In this document: positions 10,364 through 18,969 of the stretch, piece by piece
How positions within the stretch are numbered: the stretch's first letter is position 1
How the letters are laid out: the number at the start of each line of letters is the position of its first letter
Source of the DNA: Caenispirillum bisanense
GTDB taxonomy: Bacteria; Pseudomonadota; Alphaproteobacteria; Rhodospirillales; Rhodospirillaceae
Direction of reading: 5' to 3'
Length of the DNA: 45,050 nucleotides
Assembly: GCA_945906455.1 (NCBI GenBank)
Contig: CAMDRB010000003.1
Location: forward strand, 1-45,050
Made by a program: the position numbers and the translations under genes
The notes under the pieces: model-generated
Seen by the model: the letters and a program-made list of their open reading frames with translations, nothing else
Told to the model about the DNA's origin: nothing
The model's database searches: none

Positions 10364-11760
10364 CTTTTTTCCTCGTCGTCGCCTGCCCGACCGGCCGGGA
10401 TACCGCTGTCTGGGGCCTTCTTCTCGCGCAGCTTCTGCCAATAGGCCAGCCGCTTGTTGATCTCGCGTTCAAAGCCGCGCTCCGGCGGGAGGTAGTACTG
10501 CGCCCTGGCCATGCCGTCCGGGAAATAATTGCCGCCCGAGAAGGCCGCGGGATCGTCGTGGTCGTAGGCGTAGTCTTTGCCGTAACCCAGCTGTTTCATC
10601 AGTTTCGTCGGGGCATTCAGAATATGCGCGGGCGGCATCAGCGAGCCGGTTCGCCGCGCCGCCGCCATCGCCGCATCGAAGGCTACATAGCCAGCATTGG
10701 ATTTTGGTGCCGTCGCCAGGTAAATCACCAGCATGGCAATCGCCAGCTCGCCCTCGGGCGACCCCAGGCGATCGTAAGTTTCCCACGTGGTGATCGCCAT
10801 TTGCAGCGCCTGCGGATCGGCAAGGCCCACGTCCTCGACGGCAAAACGCGTGAGACGACGCAGAAGGTAAGCCCGATCCTCGCCGCCGTCGAACATACGA
10901 CTGACCCAGTAGAGTGCCGCGTCGGGGTCGGAACCGCGCAAGGACTTGTGCACGGCGCTGATTAGATTGTAGTGGCCTTCACGATCTTTGTCGTAGACCG
11001 GCGCCCGGCGTTGGATCAGCTGGACCAATCCGGCCGGATCAAGGGGTTTCGCGGACGCTTTCAGGGCGAAGACTTCGTCGGCCAGGGTGAGCATGTAGCG
11101 CCCGTCGCCGTCGGCCATGGCCCGGAGCGCCGCGCGGGCATCCCCGGTCAAAGGTAACGGACGGCCGGCATGGCCTTCGGCGCGGGCCAACAATTTGTCC
11201 AATGCCGCGTCATCAAGCCGCCGCAAGACCATGACCTGGCAACGCGACATCAAGGCTGCGTTTATTTCAAATGAAGGGTTCTCGGTGGTGGCGCCCACCA
11301 GCACGACGGTCCCGTCTTCGACGTAGGGCAGAAAGCCATCCTGTTGCGCCCGGTTGAAGCGGTGAATTTCATCGACAAACAATAAGGTACCTTGCGGCTT
11401 TAATCCGGATCCGGGTTGCCGGCGCTTGGCCGCGGCATCGAATATCTTCCGCAAATCGGCAACGCCCGAGAACACCGCCGAGAGCGGCTGAAAGTGAAGG
11501 TCGGTTCCCCTGGCAAGCAGGCGCGCGATGGTCGTCTTGCCGCAGCCGGGCGGGCCCCACAGAATCATCGAAACCAGGCGCCCCGCCGCCAGCATCCGGC
11601 CCAGGGGACCGTCGGGGCCCAAGAGATGTTCCTGTCCCACGACCTCGGTCAAGTCGGCCGGCCGCAGGCGGTCAGCAAGTGGTTGGGCGGCAGACGGTTG
11701 AACGGGCATCAAGGCTGATGCGACGGCGGGGGGACTGGCGCTTTCGAACAGGTCACTCAC
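10360..11760 (-). CDS. rarA: Replication-associated recombination protein A (AAA+ ATPase, MgsA/WRNIP1)
   Basis: 466 residues. RarA acts at stalled replication forks and resembles clamp-loader ATPases. Visible: PLADRLRPADLTEVVGQEHLL, Walker A GPPGCGKTT, Walker B LLFVDEIHRFNRAQQD, sensor 1 VGATTENPSFE, then the C-terminal tetramerisation part with HYNLISAVHKSLRGSDPDAALYW (split here as family signature). The start is GTG at 11758-11760, giving a DLFE-containing N-terminus typical of the family; it overlaps the degQ stop by 4 nt (GTGA). A GGGAG lies almost against the start, so expression may rely on coupling. The next in-frame ATG at 11707-11709 lacks a ribosome binding site. Confidence 0.92.
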   Translation of the reverse strand: MSDLFESASPPAVASALMPVQPSAAQPLADRLRPADLTEVVGQEHLLGPDGPLGRMLAAGRLVSMILWGPPGCGKTTIARLLARGTDLHFQPLSAVFSGVADLRKIFDAAAKRRQPGSGLKPQGTLLFVDEIHRFNRAQQDGFLPYVEDGTVVLVGATTENPSFEINAALMSRCQVMVLRRLDDAALDKLLARAEGHAGRPLPLTGDARAALRAMADGDGRYMLTLADEVFALKASAKPLDPAGLVQLIQRRAPVYDKDREGHYNLISAVHKSLRGSDPDAALYWVSRMFDGGEDRAYLLRRLTRFAVEDVGLADPQALQMAITTWETYDRLGSPEGELAIAMLVIYLATAPKSNAGYVAFDAAMAAARRTGSLMPPAHILNAPTKLMKQLGYGKDYAYDHDDPAAFSGGNYFPDGMARAQYYLPPERGFEREINKRLAYWQKLREKKAPDSGIPAGRAGDDEEKR

Positions 11761-13193
11761 CTCCCGACCCGGAACTGGTACGCCTGACCGTCGCGACTGA
11801 TGGCAACGGTCCACGACGGCAGCGGGTTGGCGGTGGCGCCGATGAGATCATCGACGGTCTTGACCATAGTGTCGTTGACGCCGAGCACCATGTCGCCCAC
11901 CCGAATGCCGATGTTCGCGGCCGCCGAGCCCGGAAGCACGCTGAGGACGATGACGCCGGTTTCCTGGAATTCGAGCCCCATCTCCTCGGAAAGCGCCGGA
12001 TTGAGATTGGCGACGTAGGCTCCGCCGAAGGGTTGCCGTCCGAAAAGCTGGGTAATTTTCCGCAGCGGTGTCTCCGGCGCTGGCTCGAGGGCGACGGACA
12101 GGGTTCGGGCTGTACCATTGCGTAAGGTATCCACCGCGGCCTTGCCGCCGACCGGCATGGTCGCCAGCAGGTAGCGCAGTTCCTCGAAATCATTGATCTC
12201 GTGGCCGTTGATACTGCGGACGATGTCGCCTACGGCCAAACCCGCTCGGGCGGCGGGGCTGGAGGCGACCACGCGGTCCACCACCACGCCGCTCGGGCGC
12301 GGCAGGGCGAGACTCTTGGCAAGGTCGGCGGTGATGGTCTTTCCGGTCGCGCCCAGCCATGCGCGTACGGCCCGGCCTTCCTTGAGGATGCCGGCAAGGA
12401 CGTTGCGGACCATATTGGCCGGAATCGCAAAGCCAATACCGACACTACCGCCATTGCCCGAGTAGATCGCGGTATTGATGCCGATCAGCCGCCCGTCCGA
12501 GGTGACCAGAGCGCCGCCAGAGTTTCCAGGGTTGATGGCGGCGTCGGTTTGGATGAACGAGCGGAAATCCGAGACCAGCACCGTGCTCCGCGCCAAGGCC
12601 GAAACGATGCCCGAAGTTACCGTCTGGCCGACGCCAAAGGGATTGCCGATGGCCAGCACCATGTCGCCCACTTCCACCGCGTCGGACTCGGCGAGCTCAA
12701 TGGCCGGCAGGGCTTCGTTCACGCCTTGAAGCTGCAAGACGGCGAGGTCAGAGCGCTCGTCCTTGCCGACGATCTTGGCCGGAAACTCCCGCCGGTCGCT
12801 GAGGACGACGTTGATCTGGTCGGCGTTGCCGACGACGTGATTGTTGGTGATGACGACGCCCGAGGAACGGACGATGACGCCCGAACCGAGCGAGTTTTGC
12901 ACCTGGTCTCGGGACTGTCCGCCGCCCGGGTCGCCAAAGAATTGCCGGAAAAAGGGATCGTTGAACAGCGCCGGCACCTGACTCTGTACGACCTTACGCG
13001 TGTAGATGTTGACGACCGCGGGAGCCACTTGCTTCACGACCGGGGCGAAAGTCAGAGTGACTTGTTCGCGCGAGGCCGGGACAAGCTGGGGAATCCCCTG
13101 CTCGGGAATCCCCGGACGGTCGGCGGCGCCGGCCACGGCCACAAGCAAGCCCAGGGCTACCCCAAAGCCATATTTAAACAGTCGAGCGATCAT
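11757..13193 (-). CDS. degQ: Do-like periplasmic serine endoprotease (DegQ/DegP/MucD family)
   Basis: 478 residues for envelope protein quality control. An N-terminal signal peptide (hydrophobic 8-23, cleavage near AGA-ADR) leads to the trypsin-like domain with catalytic His119 (TNNHVVG), Asp149 (ERSDLAVLQ) and Ser225 (NPGNSGGAL). Two PDZ domains follow, about 270-365 and 390-475, with VVASSPAARAGLAVGD and VLPGSAAANIGIRVGD. The short linker before the protease domain resembles DegQ more than DegP. First gene of the degQ-rarA-rluC run, behind the rplQ terminator; no clear promoter could be fitted in 13194-13344, though 13250-13310 is AT-rich. Confidence 0.92.
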   Translation of the reverse strand: MIARLFKYGFGVALGLLVAVAGAADRPGIPEQGIPQLVPASREQVTLTFAPVVKQVAPAVVNIYTRKVVQSQVPALFNDPFFRQFFGDPGGGQSRDQVQNSLGSGVIVRSSGVVITNNHVVGNADQINVVLSDRREFPAKIVGKDERSDLAVLQLQGVNEALPAIELAESDAVEVGDMVLAIGNPFGVGQTVTSGIVSALARSTVLVSDFRSFIQTDAAINPGNSGGALVTSDGRLIGINTAIYSGNGGSVGIGFAIPANMVRNVLAGILKEGRAVRAWLGATGKTITADLAKSLALPRPSGVVVDRVVASSPAARAGLAVGDIVRSINGHEINDFEELRYLLATMPVGGKAAVDTLRNGTARTLSVALEPAPETPLRKITQLFGRQPFGGAYVANLNPALSEEMGLEFQETGVIVLSVLPGSAAANIGIRVGDMVLGVNDTMVKTVDDLIGATANPLPSWTVAISRDGQAYQFRVGR

Positions 13194-13348
13194 GTGCCTT
13201 TCATTCCACTCCCGGAGCGCGCATTCAAGCGCCCGCGATAGGTCGACGGGCGTCTATTAAATAGTCCATTTTATTCAATACGCTAGGATTCATTCTTCAG
13301 CTCGAATATCACCTGATCGCAAGGCTTTGGCGACGGCCTTTTGCCCGC

Positions 13349-13385
13349 AAAACACAAAGGGCAGCCCCACTTAAGGCGGCTGCCC
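13349..13385 (-). terminator. Intrinsic terminator after rplQ (end of the ribosomal cluster)
   Basis: GGGCAGCC (13359-13366) and GGCTGCCC (13378-13385) form a perfect 8-bp stem with an 11-nt loop. On the minus strand the stem is followed by UUUGUGUUUU, a typical U-rich tail. It lies 28 nt beyond the rplQ stop and separates the alpha operon from degQ. Confidence 0.85.
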
Positions 13386-13412
13386 AATGCTTCAAGTCTC
13401 TGAATTTGAATT

Positions 13413-13841
13413 TTACGGGGCGGCTTCGGTGCCCTCATCCGTCGGTTCGTGAACCGGACCTGAGTCGAGGCCCTTGGCGTCAACGTCACGGTCGACCAGT
13501 TCAATGACCGCCATTGGAGCACCGTCGCCATAACGGAATCCGGCTTTGACGACCCGGGAGTAACCACCCGGACGACCCTTGTAGCGTTCGGCCAGGGCCC
13601 CGAACAGCTTGGCGACGACCTTCTCGTCCCGCAATTTGGCCATGGCCTGGCGACGGGCATGGAGCGTGCCGCGCTTGCCCAGGCTGATGAGGCGTTCGGC
13701 ATAGGGACGCAAGTCCTTGGCCTTCGGCAGCGTCGTCTTGATCTGCTCGTGCTTGAGCAGGGCATTGGCGAGGTTGGCCAGGAGAGCCCGGCGGTGACCC
13801 TTGGTGCGGTTGAATTTACGACCGCTCATTCCGTGACGCAT
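13413..13841 (-). CDS. rplQ: 50S ribosomal protein L17
   Basis: 142 residues, starting [20 protein letters not shown], the invariant L17 N-terminus. L17 binds 23S rRNA near the exit tunnel opening. The core ends at [14 protein letters not shown]; a short acidic C-terminal extension (about 20 residues, ending in DEGTEAAP) goes beyond the E. coli protein and is common in alphaproteobacteria. The start has AAAGG upstream. Last gene of the alpha operon, ahead of an intrinsic terminator. Confidence 0.97.
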   Translation of the reverse strand: MRHGMSGRKFNRTKGHRRALLANLANALLKHEQIKTTLPKAKDLRPYAERLISLGKRGTLHARRQAMAKLRDEKVVAKLFGALAERYKGRPGGYSRVVKAGFRYGDGAPMAVIELVDRDVDAKGLDSGPVHEPTDEGTEAAP

Positions 13842-13864
13842 GACGTATTCCTTTCATCATCCTA

Positions 13865-13880
13865 GTTTCGCGCGCGAAAC
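13865..13880. repeat. 16-bp perfect palindrome in the rpoA-rplQ gap
   Basis: GTTTCGCGCGCGAAAC is its own reverse complement and lies 24 bp upstream of the rplQ start within the 125-bp gap. As RNA it would make a short hairpin (for example 6 bp with a 4-nt loop); as DNA it could be a dimeric protein site. The gap also holds GGGCC/GGCCC just after the rpoA stop. No function is known from sequence. Confidence 0.5.
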
Positions 13881-13966
13881 CGATTGCGAAGTTTCCGGCC
13901 GCGCCCGGTTCCTTGCGGACCTGGGCATGTACCGGAAAGGCGGGCCACTGCGGCCCGAAATCTTAA

Positions 13967-14983
13967 CTAGAACGGCTCTTCGAGCTTCTTGGCCAGGTCT
14001 TCAATGTTCTCGGGTGGCCAGTTGGTGATTTCCATGCCCAGGTGCAAACCCATCTGCGCGAGCACTTCCTTGATCTCATTTAACGACTTGCGCCCGAAAT
14101 TCGGGGTGCGCAGCATTTCCGCTTCGGTCTTTTGGACCAGGTCGCCGATGTAAATAATGTTGTCGTTCTTGAGACAGTTGGCCGAGCGGACCGATAGCTC
14201 GAGCTCGTCCACTTTGCGCAACAGATTCTTGTTGAACGGCAGTTCCTCTTCCACGCGCTCGGTCAGGGAGGCCTGCGGCTCTTCGAAGTTGATGAACAGC
14301 TTGAGCTGGTCCTGGAGGATGCGGGCGGCCAACGCAACCGAATCTTCCGGCTTAACGGCGCCATTGGTCTCAACGGTCATCGAGAGCTTGTCATAGTCGG
14401 TCTGCTGGCCGACGCGGGTGTTCTCGACCTTGTAGGATACGCGACGCACGGGCGAAAAGATCGCATCGATCGGGATCAGACCGATCGGATCGTCCTCTTT
14501 GCGATTCAAATGAGCCGCGACGTATCCCTTGCCGGTATTGACTTCGAGTTCGATATACAAATCCGCGCCTTCGTCGAGGTGGCAAATGACCAGATCGGAG
14601 TTCATGATCTCGATGTCGGCCGGAGCTTGGATCTGGCCGGCGGTGACTTCGCCGGGGCCTTTGGCCTTCAGAGTCATGCGCTTGGGCCCGTCGCCGTGCA
14701 TGGTCAGGGCGAGTTGCTTGATGTTCAAAATGAGGTCGGTGACATCTTCACGGACGCCGGGCACCGACGAGAACTCGTGCAGCACACCGTCAATGCGCAA
14801 GGACGTCACGGCTGCGCCCTGTAACGATGACAGCAACACGCGACGCAAGGCGTTACCCAAGGTCACGCCAAAGCCGCGCTCCAGCGGCTCGGCAACGATC
14901 GTCGCCACGCGGCGTTGGTCGTCGCCCGTCTCGATCGCGAGCTTGTTGGGTTTAATCAGTTCTTGCCAGTTTTTCTGTATCAC
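13967..14983 (-). CDS. rpoA: DNA-directed RNA polymerase alpha subunit
   Basis: 338 residues. The N-terminal assembly domain ([22 protein letters not shown] near 34) is followed by a flexible linker and the C-terminal domain with the helix-hairpin-helix that contacts UP elements and activators ([20 protein letters not shown], then [16 protein letters not shown]). The start is GTG at 14981-14983, with AGGTGG about 9 nt upstream. The preceding gap to rpsK holds a GC-rich hairpin. Confidence 0.97.
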   Translation of the reverse strand: MIQKNWQELIKPNKLAIETGDDQRRVATIVAEPLERGFGVTLGNALRRVLLSSLQGAAVTSLRIDGVLHEFSSVPGVREDVTDLILNIKQLALTMHGDGPKRMTLKAKGPGEVTAGQIQAPADIEIMNSDLVICHLDEGADLYIELEVNTGKGYVAAHLNRKEDDPIGLIPIDAIFSPVRRVSYKVENTRVGQQTDYDKLSMTVETNGAVKPEDSVALAARILQDQLKLFINFEEPQASLTERVEEELPFNKNLLRKVDELELSVRSANCLKNDNIIYIGDLVQKTEAEMLRTPNFGRKSLNEIKEVLAQMGLHLGMEITNWPPENIEDLAKKLEEPF

Positions 14984-15054
14984 GGTTCAATTCCACCTAT
15001 GAGGTGTTGGTCCCGATATATCCTTCGCGGGCCTGCAGCTGCGGCCCGAATAAA

Positions 15055-15082
15055 CGCCGCCGGTGGGAAACGCCCGGCGGCG
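15055..15082 (-). other. Stem-loop in the rpsK-rpoA gap (possible attenuator)
   Basis: CGCCGCCGG (15055-15063) pairs perfectly with CCGGCGGCG (15074-15082) around a 10-nt loop. On the minus strand it is followed by UUUAUU, a weak U-tract, so it could be a partial terminator or an RNA-stability element that sets the ratio of rpsM-rpsK to rpoA-rplQ. It starts 9-10 nt after the rpsK stop. Confidence 0.5.
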
Positions 15083-15091
15083 GAAAGAACG

Positions 15092-15523
15092 TTAAACGCG
15101 GCGGCGCTTGCGCGGGCGGCAACCGTTGTGCGGCACCGGCGTCACGTCCTGGATGGACGTGATAATAAAACCAACGGACTGCAACGCGCGCAGCGCTGAC
15201 TCACGGCCGGTTCCCGGGCCTTTCACGAGCACCGAAAGCACCTTCATGCCGTGTTCCATGGCCTTGCGGCCGCAGGTTTCGGCGGCTACCTGGGCAGCGT
15301 AGGGCGTAGATTTGCGCGAGCCCTTGAATCCCTGAGATCCCGACGAAGACCAGGCAATGGTATTGCCCTGGACGTCGGAGATCGTAATCATCGTGTTATT
15401 GAACGTCGCATTGACGTGAGCGACGCCCGAACTGATGTTCTTACGCTCCCGCTTCCGGGCGCGCGGTGCGCCCGCAGCCGGCGCGGTTTCGGTCGATGCT
15501 GCGGCGGTTTCTTGCTTGGCCAT
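15092..15523 (-). CDS. rpsK: 30S ribosomal protein S11
   Basis: 143 residues. The core ([18 protein letters not shown]-type region, then [18 protein letters not shown] and [16 protein letters not shown]) is standard S11, part of the platform and mRNA exit site. An N-terminal extension of about 25 residues rich in Ala, Thr and Glu followed by a basic RARKRERK patch replaces the short tail of the E. coli protein; such tails are common in alphaproteobacteria. 84 nt follow rpsM. Confidence 0.97.
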   Translation of the reverse strand: MAKQETAAASTETAPAAGAPRARKRERKNISSGVAHVNATFNNTMITISDVQGNTIAWSSSGSQGFKGSRKSTPYAAQVAAETCGRKAMEHGMKVLSVLVKGPGTGRESALRALQSVGFIITSIQDVTPVPHNGCRPRKRRRV

Positions 15524-15569
15524 GTCAGTCGGTTTTCTCTTGTCGTTGTCTTTATTTTCTGGGGGGCAA

Positions 15570-15595
15570 GGGCCGGAGAACGAGCACTCCAGCCC
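15570..15595 (-). other. Stem-loop in the rpsM-rpsK gap
   Basis: GGGCCGGAG (15570-15578) faces CTCCAGCCC (15587-15595) across an 8-nt loop. On the transcribed minus strand all nine positions pair, one as U-G; on the plus strand that position would be a C-A mismatch. This favours an RNA element over a DNA site. Function unknown. Confidence 0.4.
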
Positions 15596-15607
15596 CGCGC
15601 GAATGAT

Positions 15608-15985
15608 TTACTTGGTAACTTTCTTCTTGCCGGCGATCGGCTTCGACGGTCCCTTGCGGGTGCGGGCGTTGGTGTGGGTACGCTGACCGCGAACCGGAAG
15701 GCCCTTACGGTGACGCAGGCCCTTGTAGCAGCCGAGGTCCATCAAGCGCTTGATGTTCATGGCGACTTCACGGCGCAGATCACCTTCCACCGTAAAGTCA
15801 CGGTCGATGGTGTCGCGAATACGAATGATCTCGTCTTCGGTCAGTTGGCTAACCCGGCGGTTGTCGGCTATGCCGACGCGTTCGCAGATTTCCCGCGCGT
15901 TGGTCGGACCGATGCCATAGATGTAGCGTAGCGCGATGACCACGCGCTTACTTGTCGGTAAGTTTACGCCAGCAATACGTGCCAA
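15608..15985 (-). CDS. rpsM: 30S ribosomal protein S13
   Basis: 125 residues starting at TTG (15983-15985), which gives the invariant N-terminus [14 protein letters not shown] after the initiator Met; AAGGGAG lies about 8 nt upstream. A longer in-frame start at 16036 would add 17 residues that no S13 has. S13 sits in the 30S head and contacts 5S-associated L5 and the P-site tRNA; the helix-two-turn-helix region [11 protein letters not shown] and the basic tail [15 protein letters not shown] are present. First gene of the alpha operon, behind its own promoter. Confidence 0.96.
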   Translation of the reverse strand: MARIAGVNLPTSKRVVIALRYIYGIGPTNAREICERVGIADNRRVSQLTEDEIIRIRDTIDRDFTVEGDLRREVAMNIKRLMDLGCYKGLRHRKGLPVRGQRTHTNARTRKGPSKPIAGKKKVTK

Positions 15986-16051
15986 GGCCCGTACTCCCTT
16001 CTTATTCCTAAAGTTGTATGAGAGCGCCGCGCGCAACCCGAAAAGCGCGTC

Positions 16052-16079
16052 ATTATAGGCAGTTAGCCTCGGGTGTCAA
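16052..16079 (-). promoter_or_regulatory. Consensus sigma-70 promoter upstream of rpsM
   Basis: TTGACA (16074-16079 on the minus strand), a 16-bp spacer and TATAAT (16052-16057) match the consensus at all 12 positions. Transcription would start near 16045, about 60 nt before the rpsM TTG, in the 102-bp adk-rpsM gap. It should drive rpsM-rpsK-rpoA-rplQ independently of the spc operon. Confidence 0.8.
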
Positions 16080-16087
16080 CACGCCGC

Positions 16088-16744
16088 TCAGGCTCCTAGA
16101 ACCCTCTCTAATTCAGCTGCAACCACGTTTATATCGCGGTCGCCATCGATCACTTTAAGCAACCCCTGCCGCTCGTAGTGGGGCATCAGAGGCGCCGTCT
16201 GGTCGTGGTAGGCTTTCAGCCTCGCCACAACCGTTTCCGCTTTATCGTCAGCCCGGCGGATGAACTCGGTTCCCCCACAGGTATCGCAGACCCCGGCCTT
16301 TCGGAGCTGCTTGAATTTATCGTGGTAGCCCTCACCACATTTCGCGCAGGTGAAGCGACCGGTCACTCGTTCAATCAGCCGCGCGTCCGGGACAGCGACT
16401 TCGATCACGCTATCAAGTTTTATTCCCTTACTTTTCAACAGCTTATCCAAGGATTCGGCCTGCAGCACGGTGCGCGGAAAGCCATCGAGGATAAAGCCGT
16501 TCGCGCAGTCCGCTTCCGAAATACGTTCGGCAATCATCGCCACAATCAATTCGTCGGACACCAGCTTGCCGGCATCCATGACGGTCTTAGCCTGCTTACC
16601 GAGCGCCGTCCCCGCCTTGACCGCCGCCCGAAGCATATCGCCGGTCGACAGTTGGACGATGCCGTATCGATCCTGCAGCCGCTTGGCCTGCGTACCTTTG
16701 CCGCCCCCCGGGGGGCCCATCACAATCAGACGTTTGCCGGCCAT
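16088..16744 (-). CDS. adk: Adenylate kinase (zinc-LID type)
   Basis: Catalyses ATP + AMP to 2 ADP in the cytoplasm; 218 residues, long form. The P-loop GPPGGGKGT covers residues 10-18, the AMP site includes LSTGDMLRAAV near 32 and GFILDGFPRT near 83. The LID carries four cysteines (C133, C136, C153, C156: CAKC...CDTC), so it probably binds zinc, unlike E. coli Adk. It lies 7 nt after secY, an arrangement common in alphaproteobacteria and Gram-positives. Confidence 0.97.
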   Translation of the reverse strand: MAGKRLIVMGPPGGGKGTQAKRLQDRYGIVQLSTGDMLRAAVKAGTALGKQAKTVMDAGKLVSDELIVAMIAERISEADCANGFILDGFPRTVLQAESLDKLLKSKGIKLDSVIEVAVPDARLIERVTGRFTCAKCGEGYHDKFKQLRKAGVCDTCGGTEFIRRADDKAETVVARLKAYHDQTAPLMPHYERQGLLKVIDGDRDINVVAAELERVLGA

Positions 16745-16751
16745 CGCTGTC

Positions 16752-18110
16752 CTACTTATTGCCGCGCAGCCGCGACTTTTTCAGCAATCCTTCGTACTGA
16801 TGCGCGAGTAAGTGGGCTTGAACTTGCTGCATGGTGTTAAGCGTAACATTGACCACAATCATGAGGCTTGTGCCGCCGAAGTAGAACGGCACGCTGAGCC
16901 GCGTGATCAGGAACTCAGGGATCAGGCAGACGACGATCAAATAGATGCCGCCCAGGACCGTCAGGCGCGTGAGCACGTAATCCAAATAATCCGCTGTGTT
17001 CTTGCCGGGGCGAATGCCGGGAATGAAGCCGCCGTACTTGCGTAGATTCTCCGCGGTATCGGCCGGGTTGAAAACCACGGCGGTATAAAAGAAGGCAAAG
17101 AAGACGATCAAGATCGAATAGAGCAACAGGTAGAGCGGTTGGCCACGCCCGAGGAGCGCGCCAACCGTGTTGAGGACTCCGCCACCGGTTACTTCCGTGC
17201 CGGGCGCGCCCTGGAATCCTGCGATCGTCAGGGGCAGGAGCAACAGCGAACTCGCAAAAATCGGCGGAATGACGCCCGAGGTATTGAGCTTCAGCGGGAT
17301 GTGCGAACTCTCGCCACCGTAGACCTTATTGCCCTGCTGCCGTTTTGGATATTGCACCAGAATGCGGCGCTGTGCCTGCTCCACAAAGACGATCCCGCCG
17401 ATAACCGCCACGGAGCCGAAGCCCAGGAGCGCAATGAGGATCGGTGAGATCGCACCGGTTCGGCCCAATTCAAGCAAGTTGACGATGCCGCCAGGCAATC
17501 CAGCGACAATGCCGGCGAAGATCAGAAGCGAAATTCCCTGACCGATCCCGCGTTCGGTGATTTGTTCGCCAAGCCACACCAGAAACATGGTGCCGCCCAC
17601 CAGCGTCACGACAGTTGTGAATTTGAAGAACAGCCCGGGATCCAGAACCACCGGGATGCCGTTGGAACCGGTTGAGGACTCAAGGCCGGATGCGATGCCG
17701 ATGGCCTGGAGGGCGGTAATGAGGACCGTCAGATACCGGGTGTACTGATTCATCTTGATACGGCCGCTCACACCCTCTTTTTTCACCTGCTCCAGGGCCG
17801 GGCTGACGGAAGAAAAAAGCTGAATGATGATCGCTGCCGAAATGTACGGCATGATGTTCAGCGCGAAGATGCTCATGCGCGATAGTGCGCCGCCGGCAAA
17901 GACGTCAAACAAGCCGAGCACACCGCGGCTTTGGGCCTGGATCACGTCGGCCATGGCGATAGGATCGATTCCCGGCAGGGTAATGAATGTACCCATGCGA
18001 TAAATGATCAAGGCGAACAGCGAGAACCACAGCCGGCGCTTGAGCTCCGTCGCCTTGGAGAAAACTCCAAGGTTGAGATTCGCGGCGAGTTGATCGGCGG
18101 CTGATGCCAT
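16752..18110 (-). CDS. secY: Preprotein translocase subunit SecY
   Basis: 452 residues with ten hydrophobic spans; forms the protein-conducting channel with SecE (encoded at the other end of the cluster) and SecG. The family patterns GIDPIAMADVIQ near 49, ALNIMPYISAAIIIQLFSS near 84 and MKVNQY-like IKMNQYTRYLTVLITALQ near 139 are visible, as is the cytoplasmic loop ending RKYGGFIPGIRPGKNTADYL. The start ATG at 18108-18110 is 31 nt after rplO. Confidence 0.97.
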   Translation of the reverse strand: MASAADQLAANLNLGVFSKATELKRRLWFSLFALIIYRMGTFITLPGIDPIAMADVIQAQSRGVLGLFDVFAGGALSRMSIFALNIMPYISAAIIIQLFSSVSPALEQVKKEGVSGRIKMNQYTRYLTVLITALQAIGIASGLESSTGSNGIPVVLDPGLFFKFTTVVTLVGGTMFLVWLGEQITERGIGQGISLLIFAGIVAGLPGGIVNLLELGRTGAISPILIALLGFGSVAVIGGIVFVEQAQRRILVQYPKRQQGNKVYGGESSHIPLKLNTSGVIPPIFASSLLLLPLTIAGFQGAPGTEVTGGGVLNTVGALLGRGQPLYLLLYSILIVFFAFFYTAVVFNPADTAENLRKYGGFIPGIRPGKNTADYLDYVLTRLTVLGGIYLIVVCLIPEFLITRLSVPFYFGGTSLMIVVNVTLNTMQQVQAHLLAHQYEGLLKKSRLRGNK

Positions 18111-18141
18111 TTGGTTCCGGTCGGGACGAGCGTGGTGATAC

Positions 18142-18687
18142 TTAGGCGGAGGCTGGATTCGCGGGCTTCGACTTGTTCTTTTTGGCTTTGGTCTTGGCCG
18201 CTTGCGCCAAACTTCTCTCCGAGACCGCCTTCGCGACGATCACAACTGAACCGCCGGCCTTTTCCACGGCCGCCAGCGCCGCTTTCGAGGCATGGGCAGC
18301 CTCAATGGTCAATTTCACCTTAAGTTCGCCGTCGGCCAGTAAACGCATGCCATCGTGGGCATGACGCACGATGCCGGCGTCAACCAAGTCCGCGATCGTG
18401 ACGGTCTTCTTGGCATCGATCCGCCCCGCGTCGACCGCAGCCTGCAAGCGTCCAATATTGATCGGCACAAACTTGCGCCGACCAATGGAAACGAAGCCGC
18501 GTTTCGGCAGGCGGCGGAACAAAGGCATCTGGCCGCCTTCAAAGCCCTTGATGGCAACGCCGGTGCGCGCCTTTTGGCCTTTGACGCCGCGGCCCGAGGT
18601 CTTGCCAAGGCCCGAGCCGATACCACGGCCAAGTTCCTTGCGACGATGGGTCGCGCCCGGCCGGTCGTGAATTTCATTGAGTTTCAT
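18142..18687 (-). CDS. rplO: 50S ribosomal protein L15
   Basis: 181 residues, longer than the ~145 of E. coli. [20 protein letters not shown] and the glycine-rich RNA-binding arm [19 protein letters not shown] begin the protein; the C-terminal domain ends near VIVAKAVSE, followed by a basic Lys-rich tail ([14 protein letters not shown]) of about 20-25 residues. L15 is a late-assembling protein linking 23S domains. Confidence 0.96.
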   Translation of the reverse strand: MKLNEIHDRPGATHRRKELGRGIGSGLGKTSGRGVKGQKARTGVAIKGFEGGQMPLFRRLPKRGFVSIGRRKFVPINIGRLQAAVDAGRIDAKKTVTIADLVDAGIVRHAHDGMRLLADGELKVKLTIEAAHASKAALAAVEKAGGSVVIVAKAVSERSLAQAAKTKAKKNKSKPANPASA

Positions 18688-18771
18688 GGCTTTAATCCCT
18701 TACGCGACGGAACCGTAGATCGTCCGGGCGCCGCATTCCGCAAAGAACACGACGCTGAAATAGGGAGCGAT

Positions 18772-18966
18772 TTAGGCTTCGTCCACCTTCACCAGGTGTT
18801 TTACCTTGCTGATCATACCCCGCACGGCTGGAGTGTCTTCCAACGTGCTGGTGCGGCGAATCTTATTCAGGCCAAGACCAATCAATGTCTGGCGCTGATA
18901 TCCCTGGCGCCCGGCGGCGCTGTGAATTTGCGTGATCGTTACGCTGGTCTTTTTGGCATTGGCCAT
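18772..18966 (-). CDS. rpmD: 50S ribosomal protein L30
   Basis: 64 residues, the standard small L30. [19 protein letters not shown] leads into [20 protein letters not shown] and the closing VKHLVKVDE, all characteristic. The ATG at 18964-18966 is 3 nt beyond the rpsE stop; an 84-nt gap without other visible features follows before rplO. Confidence 0.96.
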   Translation of the reverse strand: MANAKKTSVTITQIHSAAGRQGYQRQTLIGLGLNKIRRTSTLEDTPAVRGMISKVKHLVKVDEA

Positions 18967-18969
18967 GTC

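Noticed and set aside
13194-13344. degQ promoter in the AT-rich stretch
   Set aside because: Several TATTTAAT/TAAAAT-like sequences occur, but none has a -35 at 16-18 bp good enough to report.
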